64,000 bases of DNA from positions 1-64,000 of the forward strand of contig JALNQF010000045.1 of NCBI GenBank assembly GCA_028456385.1, written 5' to 3'. The DNA is from Ophiosphaerella korrae (taxonomy: Eukaryota > Ascomycota > Dothideomycetes > Pleosporales > Phaeosphaeriaceae). The notes below the pieces were generated by a model. That model saw only the letters and a program-made list of their open reading frames with translations, did no database searches and was not told the origin of the DNA. The translations under genes and the position numbers were made by a program. Below are positions 11,132 through 23,020 of the stretch, one piece after another; the first letter of the stretch is position 1, and each line of letters starts with the position of its first letter.

Positions 11132-14100
11132 ATAGTAGAAAGTTTAACTAAGAGGGTAGCTAAGGCACCTATAAGTAGTTACAAATTAGGTAATATAGTA
11201 TAGAAGGGTATTAAAAACTATATAAATAACTTAATCTCTAAGAAAGAAGATATAAAAATAGTAATTAACGCTTTAGAAACCTAGAATAAAGAACTCTAGG
11301 AGTACGCAATATAGAATAAAGCCTAGATTAAAGCTATTATTAAAGGACAAAACTAAATAGAATTAATTATATAACGCCTAGAAATAAGTGTAATAAAGAA
11401 ACTACTAAAGATACCTATACTTAAGAAATTTAATAAGATAAGAGAGAAACTAAAACCTTTTATAGCCTTAGTACAACTCTAGATAGATATACAAGTACTA
11501 TACTTTAATATAGAAGAAAAGAAAGTAATATATATTAAAATACACCTTAAAGAAGACGTAATAAAATAGCTTAAACCTTACTAGATAAACTATACAATAC
11601 ACGCTCTAATAATATAGAAAGATAAAACTAGAGCTATCTTTAGAAGTTATAAATACTTTACTAGACAAATAAAAGTAGTATTTACAGATATAGATATTAC
11701 CTAATAAGCTAAAGAAAGACTTAAAAAGCTTACGTAGAATAAGAGTATTCTAGAATATATATTATAGTTTAAATAACTATTACAAAATATAGAATAGAAT
11801 AAATTAGCTCTAATATTATAATTTAAATAAAAACTAAATATAAAAATTTAATATAAGATAATCTATATAAAAAAACTACAAACACTAGAAGCCCTAAAGT
11901 AATAGGTAATATAGATTAATAATAATTTTTAAGAATAGAAGAAAAATAAGTATAAAAGTTATACCTAGAACTATAATAAGAGAGACCCTATAATCCTTAA
12001 TACTAATAAGGATAAAAAGAAAAAGAAGAATAAAGACTTTACGTACTTTAACTATAGTAAGCTAGGCTACTACGCAAAGAACTACTAATTAAAGTCTAAG
12101 AAAGATATAGTATATTATAAATATAGGAAACTAAGATACTTTATAAAAGATTATAGAAGTAAAGACCTTAAGAAAGATAAAGAAACATAGTTAAAGACAA
12201 CTAAAAATAAGAAAGAAGTACTTAAAGTATAGGCTAAACCTTAAAAAAAAGTAGCTAGGAGTAAAGAGGTATAATATACAATACTCTATTAGACCTTTTA
12301 TTATAATAATAACTACTATATATATCTTTCTAGTAAATAGAGAATAAGATACTTCCTATAGAAGTATAGAGTAGTAGTAATAAAAGAAAGTAGAATAAAA
12401 GCGTAGCTAGAAGAAATAGCTTACGTAATAGACCTACTAGTAGAAGATCTAGAAGGGGAAGAGCTCTAGACCTTATTAATCTAGGCTAAAGGACTAGCGC
12501 TAGATAAAGAGACTACTACTATTTCCTCTAAAGAACTATAAGAAAACAAGAAACAAGTTAATATAAAAGATATAGAATATACCTAGTTAAATATATATAG
12601 CTATAATAGCTATATAACAATAGATATAGTAAAATAAAATACTAATTAGAAATTTGTTTAAAAATACTTACTAGTTATAAGTATAGAGGAAGTGTATAAA
12701 GACTAGAAAGAATATAATCTTAGAGTAATAAAGTTTATAATATTCTAATAATAGATAGAATAATATATAGTTATAGTAAGAAGAATACTTATATAAAGAG
12801 AGTAGTAATACTTTATAAGAAAAATACAATAGATTAATAAAGCCTATACACTACAAGTACTAGTAATATACTACGTCCTAGTAATAAAAAGACCTAGTAA
12901 AGATAGATACTAAGAAGAGGATAAGGAGAGAATAGATCTAGAATATCTAGTATATCTAGAAACTATATAGGTATTATATTTAAATACACACTACTACCTA
13001 TATAGGGAAGAAAAAGTACAAAACTACGTATAGCTAAAAAGAGGATAAGACTATACAAGAGTAATCCTAAAGAAAGAAATTAAAGGATAGGAAATAATCT
13101 AGATTCCTAACAAAGAATATATATTAATTAGACTAGGACCTAAGTTATTAAAAGAATACGTTAAAGAAATACAACTATAGTATAAGTATATATTTAATAA
13201 ATACCTAAAACATAAGAACTACAAGTGTAAAACAGGATAATAGCCTTAGAAGAATAGACAATTTAGAGAAAGACCTAAGCAAGAAAAACTACAAAGTATA
13301 ATAGGCCTACACGTTACAAAAATAGGTATATACTAAAGATAGAAAGTATAAATTATAATTAATAGTAGAGCTACAAGGAACTTTATATCTAAAAAGTTTA
13401 TAGAAAACTAAGGAATAAGTTATATAACAAAAAAATACCCTTAATAACTTAGTATAATTAAAGGAAAACTATTCTAAGAACTTATTAGGTTTAAAATAGT
13501 ACCTTTAATATTAAGACTAAAAGGATTAGAAATTAGAAATATAGTTATAGATATAACAACAATTAATAATAAATAAGACGTAATACTAAGAATACTATAG
13601 TTACAACTAGCTAACCTAAGGATTAATTAGAGAATAGAGAGAATTAGCTACTCTAAGAAAGAGATATTAAAAGCTAACATAACTATATATAAAAGATAGT
13701 TCTTAGAAGAATATAAGAAGTAGGAAAAATAACTTACTAAACTAGATAACTACCTTCTAGAATATTAACTATAGGACTTAACGATAGAACTAGAAGAAGA
13801 GAAAAACGTAGGATAGAGCCTAGTATATAGAAAAATAGAAGAAGAATCTAAGATTAAATAAATATTTATACAAAATACAATTAAAAAAGGATAGATATAA
13901 GAATCTAAATCCTTAGTAGTACACAGACTTATATTCGTAGATAAGAAAAGGATAGATAAAAAACAGCCCTACGTAGATTTTAGGAAAACAAACGCAATTA
14001 TAAGTAAGAACTAATACCCTTTACTATAAATTAACAAGATATAAGATAGACTATAGAAAGTAAAAATCTTTACAAAACTAGATATCTAAAACGCTTATTA

Positions 14101-16570
14101 CTAGATTAGAATTAAAGAAGGAGATAAATAGAAAACTATATTTAGAACGTAGTATAGACTATACAAATATCTAGTTATGCTATTTAGACTTACAAATACA
14201 CTAGCAGTATTCTAAAGAAGAATTAATATAGTACTAAAAGAGTACTTAGATATATTTATATTTATATACCTAGATAATATCCTTATATTCTTAGAAATAG
14301 AAGAAGAACACGTATAATACGTATACAAAGTACTAGAAAGACTAGTAGAAAGTAAACTATTTCTTAAGATAAGAAAGTATAAATTCTATATAAAAGAAAT
14401 AGACTTCCTAAGATTTATTATAGAACTAGAAAAAATTAGGATTAACTTAAATAAGATTAAAATAACCTAAGAATAGCTAATACCTAGGAACCTACAAGAG
14501 GTATAATAATTCTATAGACTAGCAAACTTCTATAGGAAATTAATAGTTAATTAGTTAAACCTAATAGAACTACTAATAAACCTTATAAAGAAAGACACGC
14601 TATTTAAATAGACTAGGGAATGTAAAGAATTATTTAATTAAATTAAACAAAGATTTATAGAGAACCTAGTTATATAGATATATAACCTAGACCTACTAGT
14701 AATAGTAAAAATAGACGCATCTAACTTAGTCTATAGTATAGTACTAATACAGGAAGACTAAGATATAAAACAAGAACACTTAGTCGAGTACTTCTCTAAG
14801 AAAATAAAGCTAGTAGAACTTAACTACCTAATCTACAATAAAGAAATACTAGTAATCTATAAAGTATTTAAGTAATAGAGAGTATACTTATAAAGAGTAA
14901 AATACTAAATAAAAGTCTATATAGACTATAAGAACCTTATAAGGTTTATAATAAACAAGGATTTATTATAGTACTATACGAGATAGTAGGAGTTCTTGTT
15001 AATATTTAATATAGAAATAATATATACTAAAGGCAAAGACAACTAATTTATAGACGCCTTAAGTAGAAGACTAGACTTACAAGAAGAAGTAAACGCTACT
15101 AGTATAATCCTAGTTAAGAATAAGAAAGAATACTTAGTCCTAAATACTCCTAAAATAGCTATAACACTTAAAAGGAAGAGTAGTAGACTAGATAAATAGA
15201 TCTATAAGGAAATAAAAAAAGCTTCTAAAGAAATAATAAAGCTTAAGATTTAAGAAAGAATTATAGAAGCCTATAGAAGAATATATATTCTAAAGAAAAT
15301 ATAAAAAGAGTTTATATAGTAATTTTATAAACTACTAGTATATAGATACTAAGGTATTAACAAGATATTAGATAGACTATTAAGAGATTACTATATTCTA
15401 AAAGTAAGATAACTAGTAATAGAAGTACTATAAGACTGTATAGAATACTATAGAAATAAACACAATAGACACGCACTATATAGGATACTATAACTAGTTA
15501 AGATACTAGAATAACTATAAGGAGTTATTATAATAGACTTTATTACGAAACTACTAAAGTCTAGAGATCTAATATTAGGAGTTAAATACAATAGAATTAT
15601 AATAATAGTAGATAAACTTATAAAGTACTTATACTTTAGACTATATAAAGAAAAAAGTAGGATAGAGGTTACTATATACTAGGTTCTAGGAACTATAATT
15701 AGCTAATATAGTATTCTAGATAAGATTATTATAGATAGAGATATAAGATTTATATTAAAACTATAGGGAATAATATTAGTATAATTAGGAATTTAGTATA
15801 TAATATTAATAGTATATTATCTATAGATAGATAGATAATTAGAACGTATAAATTAGATAGTAGAATAATACTTAAGATACTACCTTAATTATAATTAGAA
15901 TAATTAGGTATAGCTACTATTTATAGTACAGTTAGTATATAATAGCGTAAAGAATATAGTAATAAGAGTATTACCCTTTTTTAAAAACTATAGATTCGAC
16001 CCTAATATATATAGAATACTAAGAACCTAAGTATCTTAGTCTCTAAGAAGAGAAAACTTTACAAATAGACTTAAAGAAATACATAATTAACTAAGAAAGG
16101 ACGTAGAATTCCTATAGGATTAAATAGCAAAGTACTATAATAAGAAGTACTAAGAAGAACCTTAATTTAGAGAGAGAGAAAAAGTATAGTTAGTATAGAA
16201 GAATATTAAGAGTAAACAACTAAGTTTAAAATTAGACTACGTTAAGATAGGACTATATAAGATTAAGAAGAAAGTTATACTAGTTATATTAAAATTAAAG
16301 CTACTAGATAAGATAAGGATATACCTAATATTCTATATAGTACTACTAGAAAAGGCACTATAAGAAGTAGAACTACTAGTGTACGAAGTAGATATATATA
16401 GAGAATAGGAAGAATAAGAAGTTAAAGAAATCCTAGAATACTAGTTCTATAATAGTAGAAACTACTACTTAGTAGAATAGATAGGTATAGATAAGAAAGG
16501 ACAACTATAGAAAAAGATATAGGAACTAGAGGACAACCTTAACTACCTTAAGAAACTAGAGGAGTTCTAA
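11132..16570 (+). pseudogene. gag-pol: gag-pol of element C (chromovirus polyprotein relic)
   Basis: The domain order matches element A. ATA at 11132 replaces the start. Zinc knuckles lie at about 12040-12155, protease NSRA (for DSGA) at about 13363-13375, RT from about 13915 with YLDN near 14270, and RNase H at about 14650-14970. The integrase zinc-binding domain is at about 15330-15460 and the core at about 15530-15980. The chromodomain is at about 16390-16560 (EVKEILE, YYLVE, LEEF legible). Gln/Trp positions are stops. Protease and RT active sites carry Asp-to-Asn changes, so this copy could not have been active in its present form. Confidence 0.87.
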
Positions 16571-17325
16571 AGTTAAAACCTTCTAGAACGCTTTATAGTA
16601 AATTAAGAAAACTAACAATACTACTACTAGATAGAGAGGCGATAGGAACGCCTAATATAATAGGAGCTAGAGCAGCTTCTACTATATTATCTAAATCTAA
16701 CTTAGCCTCTAAGGTATAAGACTATTTAGACAACTTAGCGTTATTATAAGCCTTTATTTTACAAAAACGCTTAATATAGGAATAAAGCTTTACTAGCTTA
16801 TAAAGAGTTAACTTACGCTTAGCTTTAGCTATAGTAAGCTATAATAATAATTGCGCTTAAGCCTTATTAATAGCTCCCCCTATACAATTTAGTAGAAGGA
16901 GACTATATAGAGATTAAATACTTACACTTAGTAAGTAAAACCTTAGAAAAAACGTATTTATACTAAATATTAGCAAGAATATATTTATTACAATATTTAC
17001 TATTATTTCAAGATATAAGGTAAGTAAGACTAAGTTTAGCGTAATAATAATAAGAAAATATCTTAACTCTATTACAAATAATACAAGCTATAAGGAGAAG
17101 TTTATTACGCTAGGAACAAGATAGTATAGAGAGTAATAAGGAACTAGAGATTAATAAAGAAATAGGATTAATAACCTTAGCCCTAGTATAGAGAAACAAG
17201 AGACTATATAGAAGAGGGAATAGTGTTATAGTAGTAATAAGAGAAATTAGGATAGAACTAATTAGTCTACGCTTAGCTACTAATAAAGTATAGGATATGT
17301 AGGGTAATAACTTATAGAATAACAA
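16548..17325 (-). pseudogene. Antisense spliced gene of element C (unknown protein)
   Basis: This is one of the best-preserved antisense copies. The frame is open from about 17325, about 100 nt inside the 3' LTR, through most of exon 1 (to 16926). The intron is at 16880-16925, with intact donor GTAAGT and acceptor TATAG. Exon 2 spans 16548-16879, ending at a TAA. The T at the end of exon 1 and GG at the start of exon 2 make a split Trp codon. LTR edge to intron is 298 nt and exon 2 is 110 codons after the split codon, identical to A, B and I. No domain is recognised. The conserved out-of-frame TAA at 16867-16869 ends the unspliced frame and lies within exon 2. Confidence 0.58.
16880..16925 (-). 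other. Predicted 46-nt intron of the antisense gene, element C
   Basis: It starts GTAAGT, the fungal consensus donor, and ends TATAG. CTACTAAAT near the 3' end could hold the branch point. It has the same length and position as in the other seven copies. Confidence 0.62.
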
Positions 17326-17683
17326 GCTTGATTAGGAGACTAACTATAATATAGACACGTAACAAATTCGTAAATTTACAATCTTAGTAAATACAAAGTT
17401 ACGAAGCTATTATATAATAAATTTATAAATTCGCGATCTTAGTAAATACAAAGTAATAAAGTCGCTAAGACTATATTACTATATAGATAGTAGAATATAC
17501 ATTATTAGGATAGTATTAGTAATTTAATCCTTTAACTATAGAACGCTAATATAAAACAGTTACAAAACATCTTCTATTGTTATTAGTTATTGTAGATTAC
17601 TATACGAGCTTTTGTTATTACCTCCTAATCTACTAACTCTTTTAAGATAGGTACCTATAGTTAACGACAAGTAGCCTATTATA
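17224..17683 (+). repeat. 3' LTR of element C
   Basis: 460 bp, beginning TGTTATAG after a purine-rich tract (AGAAGAGGGAATAG) and ending TATTATA. It is followed by ATAGG and the resumed frame of element B. Confidence 0.92.
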
Positions 17684-20410
17684 ATAGGCCTACTAATAGA
17701 AGACTTAGAAGGGGAAGAACCCTAGACACTATTAATCTAGGCTAAAGGATAGGTACTAGATAAAGAGACTACTATAGCTCCCTCTAAAAGACTATAAGGA
17801 AGTAAGAAATAAGTTAATATAAGAAGTATAAAATATACTTAGTTAATAATATATAGCTATAATAGCTACACAATAATAGATATAAAGGAATAAAACAAAT
17901 AATAGAAGTTTATTTAGAAATACTTACTAGTTATAAGTATAGAGGAAGCGTATAAAGACTAGAAAGAACGTAATCCTAAAGAAATAAAGTTTACTCTATT
18001 TTAAGAATAGATAAAATAATATATAGTTATAGTAAGAAGAATACTTATACAAAGAGAATAGAAATCCTTTATAAAGAAGATATAATAGATTAATAAAGCT
18101 TATATACTAAGAATACTAGTAGTATACTACGTCCTAACTATAGATCTACCTAGAAAAGGTAAATACTAGGAAGGAGATAATAAAATAATAGATCTAAAAC
18201 ACCTAGTATATTTTAAAGTATTTTAGTTATTATACTTAGACAAGAACTATATTATATATAGGAACCCTAAAGTAAATAACTATATATAGCCTATAAGAAG
18301 AAGAGGCTATAACTATACAAGAGTAATTCTAGTAGAAGATATCTAAGGATAAGAAGTAATACTAGAAGAAGGATACGTAGCAGCAAGACTAGGATTAAAA
18401 CTATCTAAGAAATATATCTAAAGAGGACTATAGTATAAATACACGTATAATAAATATCTTAAATATAAAGAATATAAACTTAAAGTAAGGCTATAGCCCT
18501 AAAAAAATAGATAATTTATAAAATTACCTAAGTAAGAAAGATTAAATGGTATAGAAGGCTTATATATTATAAAGATAGGTATATACTAAAGAAAGAAAGT
18601 ATAATTAATAATTAATAGTAGAGCTACAAGGAACTTTATATTAAAGAAGTTTATAGAAAAACAAGGAATATGTTATATAATAAAGAAATACCCCTAATAA
18701 CTAAGTACAATTAAAAGAAAACTATTCTAAGAACCTATTAGGTTTAAAATAGGTCTCTCTATACTAGAACTAGAAGGAATAATAATAAAAAATATAGTTA
18801 TAGATATAACAACAATTAATAATAAACAAGATATAATATTAGGTATACTATAGTTATAGTTAACTAACCTAAAGATTAATTAGAGAATAGAGAAAATTAG
18901 CTACTCTAAAAAAGATATATTAAAAGCTAACATAAGTATATATAAAGGAGAATTCCTAGAAGAATATAAGAAATAGGAAAAGTAGCTTATAGAACCTAAA
19001 GACTACTTTCTAGAATATTAGCTATAGGACTTAGCGATAGAACTAGCAAAAGATAAAGACGTAAGATAGAGCCTAGTCTATAAAAAGACTAAAAAAGAAT
19101 CTAAAATTAAAAGAATATTTATCGAAAATGTAATAAAGAAAGGATAGATACAAGAATCTAAATCCTTAGTAGTATATAGACACTAAGGTATTAATAAAAC
19201 CCTAGATAGACTACTATAGGATTACTATATCCTAAAAGTAAGATAACTAGTAATAGAAGTACTATAAAACTATATAGAATATTATAGAAACAAGTATAGT
19301 AGATACGCACTATATAAAACGCTACAACTAGTTAAAATACTAGAATAACTATAAGGAGTTATTACAATAGACTTTATTACAAAACTACCTAAGTCTAAAG
19401 ATCTAATATTAGGAGTTAAATATAACAAGATCCTAATAATAGAAGATAAACTTATAAAATACTTATATTTTAGGCTATATAAAGAGAAAAGTAGAATAGA
19501 GGTTACTATATATTAGATCCTAGGAATAGTAGTTAGCTAATATAGACTCCTAGACAAGATTATTATAGATAAAGATATAAGATTTATATTAAAACTATAG
19601 GAAATAATAATAGTATAATTAGGAGTTAAATATATAATATCTATAGTATATTACCTATAAATAGATAGATAATCTAAATAAATAAATTAGATAGTAGAAT
19701 AGTACTTAAGATGTTACCTTAACTACAACTAGAACAATTAGGTATAGATACTACCTATAGTATAGCTAGCATACAATAGCGTAAAAAATATAGTAATAAG
19801 AGTATTACTCTTCTTTATAAATTATAGATTTAACCCTAGTGTATACTAAATACTAAAAAATATAAAATCCTAGTCCTTAAGAGGAGAAAACTTTACTAAT
19901 AAACTTAAAGACATATATAACTAATTAAGATAGGATATAGAATTCCTATATAATTAAATAGTAAAATATTATAATAAAAAATACTAGGAAGGACCTTAAT
20001 TTAGAGAGGGAGAAAAAGTATAGTTAGTTAGAAAAAACGTAAAAAGCAAACAACCTAGTTTAAAATTAGATTACGTTAAAATAGGACTATATAAAGTAGA
20101 AAAGAAAGTTACACTAGTTATATTTAAGCTAAAACTACTAAGTAAAATAAGGATACACCTAACCTTTTATATAGTACTACTTAAGATAGTACTATAAAAT
20201 ATAGAACTACTAATATATAAAGTAGACACGTATAGAGAATAAGAAGAATAAGAAGTTAAAGAAATCTTATAGTACTAATTCTATAATAGAAGAAACTACT
20301 ACCTAGTAAAATAGATAAGAATAAATAAGAAAGGGTAACTATAGAAAGATATATAGGAACTAGAAAATAACTTTAATTACCTTAAGAAACTAGAGGAGTT
20401 CTAAAATTAA
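17684..20410 (+). pseudogene. pol: pol remnant of element B with RT/RNase H deleted
   Basis: The B frame resumes after element C with the Gag-protease linker and the protease (INSRA in place of the DSGA region at about 18612-18625). Near 19182 the sequence jumps from the first RT codons directly to the integrase zinc-binding domain. About 1.4 kb is missing relative to element A (about 6704 to 8114). Both edges share the motif GTATATAGA, so short-homology deletion or template switching is likely. Integrase core (about 19365-19820) and chromodomain (about 20230-20400) follow, with RIP stops throughout. Confidence 0.82.
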
Positions 20411-21100
20411 AACCTTCTAGAACGCCTAGTAGTAAACTAAGAAAACTAGTACTACTAATAGCGAATAGAGAGACGCTAGGAATATCTTATATAATAGGAG
20501 CTAGAGCAGCCTCTATAGCGTCCTTAAGGTTTATCTTAGCCTTTAAAGTACAAGACTATTTAGATAATTTAGCGTTATTATAAGCCTTTAGCTTATAAAG
20601 ACGCTTAACACAAGAATAAAGATCTACTAGCTTATAAAGAGTTAGCTTATACTTAGCCTTAGCCTCTATAAGCTATAATAATAGTATCTCTTAAGCCTAG
20701 TTAATAGCTCGCCCTATATAATTTAGCAAGAAGAGACTACGTAGAAATTAAGTACCTACACTCTATAAGAGAAACACTAGAAGGGGTATACTTATATTAA
20801 ATATTAGTAAGAATATACTCACTATAATACTTACTATCTTTTAAAGATATAAGATAAGTAAGCTTTAACTAAGTATAATAGGCGTAAGGAAATATTTTAA
20901 CCTTATTATAAGTAACACAAGTAATAAGAAGAAGTTTATTATAATTAGAGTAAGAAGATATAGAGAATAATAAGGAACTAGAAATAAACGAAGAAACTAG
21001 ACTAATAACCTTAGGTCTAGGACAAGAAAATAAGAACCTACCTAGAGAAAGGAATAGTATTATAGTTATAATAAGAGAAGACTAACTTAAGCTAATTAGC
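20382..21100 (-). pseudogene. Antisense spliced gene of element B (unknown protein)
   Basis: Same layout as in A, C and I. Exon 1 runs from the 3' LTR edge to 20760 (298 nt in the internal region). The intron is 20714-20759, with donor GTAGGT and acceptor ATAG, and exon 2 is 20382-20713 (110 codons after the split Trp codon). Possible branch sequence TTGCTAAAT lies near the acceptor. The extent inside the LTR was not followed exactly. The product is unrecognised. Confidence 0.52.
20714..20759 (-). other. Predicted 46-nt intron of the antisense gene, element B
   Basis: It begins GTAGGT and ends ATATAG on the minus strand. GCTAAAT about 12 nt before the end is the best branch-point candidate among the copies. 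Confidence 0.55.
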
Positions 21101-21499
21101 CTTACTATAAATAACAAAAGTACGTATAACCTATAAGGTAATAAACTTAATTAGGAAACTAACTATAATAGAGATACGTAATAACTTTGTAATTTATAAT
21201 CTTAGTAAATATAAAGTACAAAGCTAAGTACGTAATAACTTTATAATTTATAATCTTAGTAAACACAAAGCACAAAGCTAGCTAAGAAGATATAGGTATA
21301 TAGTTAGTAGTAATACGTATTATTAGGATAGTATTAGTAATCTAATCTCTAACCTAGAACGCTAATACTTAACATTGTATACACAAATTAACTATTATTT
21401 ATAGTTATTGCTAATTATAATATAAGCTTTTGTTACTAACTTTTAATCTACTAATAATATAGAGGTTATTAGGAAGTCGACCCTAGTAACCCTATTATA
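21058..21499 (+). repeat. 3' LTR of element B
   Basis: 442 bp from TATTATAG to TATTATA, preceded by a purine tract (AGAGAAAGGAATAG). U3 has two repeat units of the type seen in element I. The right flank TTATA is a RIP form of CTATA followed by D gag, suggesting insertion at the same gag site used by A. Confidence 0.85.
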
Positions 21500-21837
21500 T
21501 TATACTTTAGGTACTTCTTTCTTGTTCTTAGTTATTTTTAACTAAGCTTCTTTTTTTTTCTTAGAGTCTTTACTTCTATAATCTTTTACAAAGTATTTTA
21601 ACTTTTTATATTTATAATATACTATATCTTTTTTCTTTAATTACTAGTCTTTTACGTAGTAGTCTTTTTTACTATAGTTAAAGTACGTAAAGTCTTTATT
21701 CTTCTTTTTCTTTCTATCCTTATTTATATTAAAGATTATAAGATCTCTAGCGTTATAGTTTCTAGGTTATCCTCTATACTTGTTTTCTCTCTATTCTTAA
21801 AGGTTATTGTTAACTTATATTACCTATTGTTTTAGGG
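21500..21837 (-). pseudogene. gag: gag zinc-knuckle part of element D
   Basis: The reverse complement corresponds to the two zinc-knuckle repeats and the Lys-rich stretch between them and the GTATAG site used by element A in B. Knuckle relics lie around 21590-21690. The frame continues at 35981 once element E is removed. Stops are RIP-type. Confidence 0.8.
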
Positions 21838-22284
21838 TGTAATAGGTACACTAAGGTTAACTTCCTAATAACTATAGGTTTATTAGTAGATTAAGAGTTA
21901 GTAATAAAAGTCTATATTATAATTAGTAATAACTTATAAATAATAGTTGATTTATGTATATAATATTAAGTATTAGCGTTCTTAGTTAGAGATTAGATTA
22001 CTAATACTATCCTAATAATACGCATTCTATTAACTATATACCCTTAGTAATCTATTAATCTATTACTTGTATCTAGTCTTAGCGACTATAGATTATAGAT
22101 TACTAATCTATTAATCTGTAATTATATTTTGTCTATACACTTAATAGATTAGGAGATTACCTACGTATCCTAATTATAAGTAGCTTCCTACTTAAGGTTA
22201 TTACTTTACTCGTCCTATACTTTATTATCGTCTAAGTTAGAGCTAATTAGTTCTATCTTGATTTCTCTTGTTACTATCGTAACA
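21838..22284 (-). repeat. 3' LTR of element E
   Basis: 447 bp. On the plus strand it reads TGTAATAGG to CGTAACA. It is followed on the plus strand by CTATCTCCTCCTCT, the reverse complement of the polypurine tract. U3 contains AATCTATTAATCTATTAC-type repeats rather than the unit of A and C. Confidence 0.9.
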
Positions 22285-23020
22285 CTATCTCCTCCTCTAA
22301 ATAGTTCTTTGTTTTCCTATTCTAGGGCTAAGGTTATTAGTCTAGTTTCTTTATTAATATACAGTTCTTTATTCTCTATTTCTATACCTACTAAATCTAC
22401 TCTTCGTCGCATTAGATTAGTAGATTGCGTATTATACTATAGTATCGCAATATTTCTATATTCTTATTATAAGTCTATAAACCCTCTATTAGTTTATCTT
22501 TCCTTAAAATATAGTAAGGCCTATAAAGCGTATATTTATACTAACGCTTATTTATCCTATAACTTATCTAGTATATCTATAGTAGAGTATAAGTTAAAAA
22601 TACTTACTTATACGTCTATACTTATATATAATAGGGAGAGCTATTAACTACGCTTAAGAAAAACTATTATTATAGATTATAGAAGCTAAAAGGAAGTATA
22701 AGTAGCTCTATAAAATCTCTTGTTATATACTAGAGGAATATTAGTCTTAGTTTCTTAATAATTAGACGCAACTATCTAATAACTAGGCCTATTTGTCTTA
22801 TCTTTGTAAGATAAAGGCCTTAAATAATAAGAAGTCTATTAAGTAGTCTACTCTTCTAGAGTCTAAGCTTAATTTTAAGGATATAGTAGAGGCTACTCTA
22901 GCTCCTACTATGCTAGGCGAGTCTAACGCCTCTCTATCTATCGCTAATAGTACTATTCCCCTTGGTTTACTACTAGGCGCTCTAGAGGGTTTTAATTTTA
23001 GAACTCCTCTAGTTTTTTAG
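22258..23020 (+). pseudogene. Antisense spliced gene of element E (unknown protein), longest open exon 1
   Basis: Because E is reversed, its antisense gene lies on the plus strand. Exon 1 is free of stops from inside the LTR (open from at least 22258) to 22588. The intron is at 22589-22634 (ATAAGT, a RIP form of GTAAGT, to ATAG). Exon 2 is 22635-23020. The split codon gives Trp, then Arg-Ala-Ile-Asn. From LTR edge to intron is 304 nt, six more than in A; exon 2 is 128 codons after the split codon, 18 more than A. Both differences are multiples of three. LCKIKALNNKK and VEATLAP are legible and shared with F or A. The unspliced frame ends at TAA 22645-22647. The product is unknown and the start is not defined (no ATG). 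Confidence 0.58.
22589..22634 (+). other. Predicted 46-nt intron of the antisense gene, element E
   Basis: It runs from ATAAGT to AATAG. It has the same length as the other copies although the interior sequence is quite diverged. Exon 1 ends GAGT and exon 2 begins GGAGAGC. Confidence 0.55.

Larger units (their letters stand above)
10611..17683 (+). mobile_element. Chromovirus C, full-length Ty3/gypsy element
   Basis: This 7073-bp element has two 460-bp LTRs and an exact ATAGG target duplication (10606-10610 and 17684-17688) inside element B. The domain order is the same as in A. The two LTRs differ mostly by transitions. It is longer than A mainly because its U3 carries two tandem repeat units. 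Confidence 0.93.
446..21499 (+). mobile_element. Chromovirus B, 5'-truncated Ty3/gypsy element split by three insertions
   Basis: B survives in pieces: leader and gag at about 446-1495 and 3347-3457, the gag-pol junction at 10409-10610, then protease, integrase, chromodomain and 3' LTR at 17684-21499. The pieces join in frame across the insertions: a Fot1-like transposon (TA duplication), element A (target duplication TATAG) and element C (ATAGG). The 5' LTR is absent; similarity begins in the leader just upstream of gag. An internal deletion near 19182 removes RT and RNase H. The 3' flank is the gag of minus-strand element D, so B probably inserted into D, but no left-hand D flank is present to prove it. 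Confidence 0.8.
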
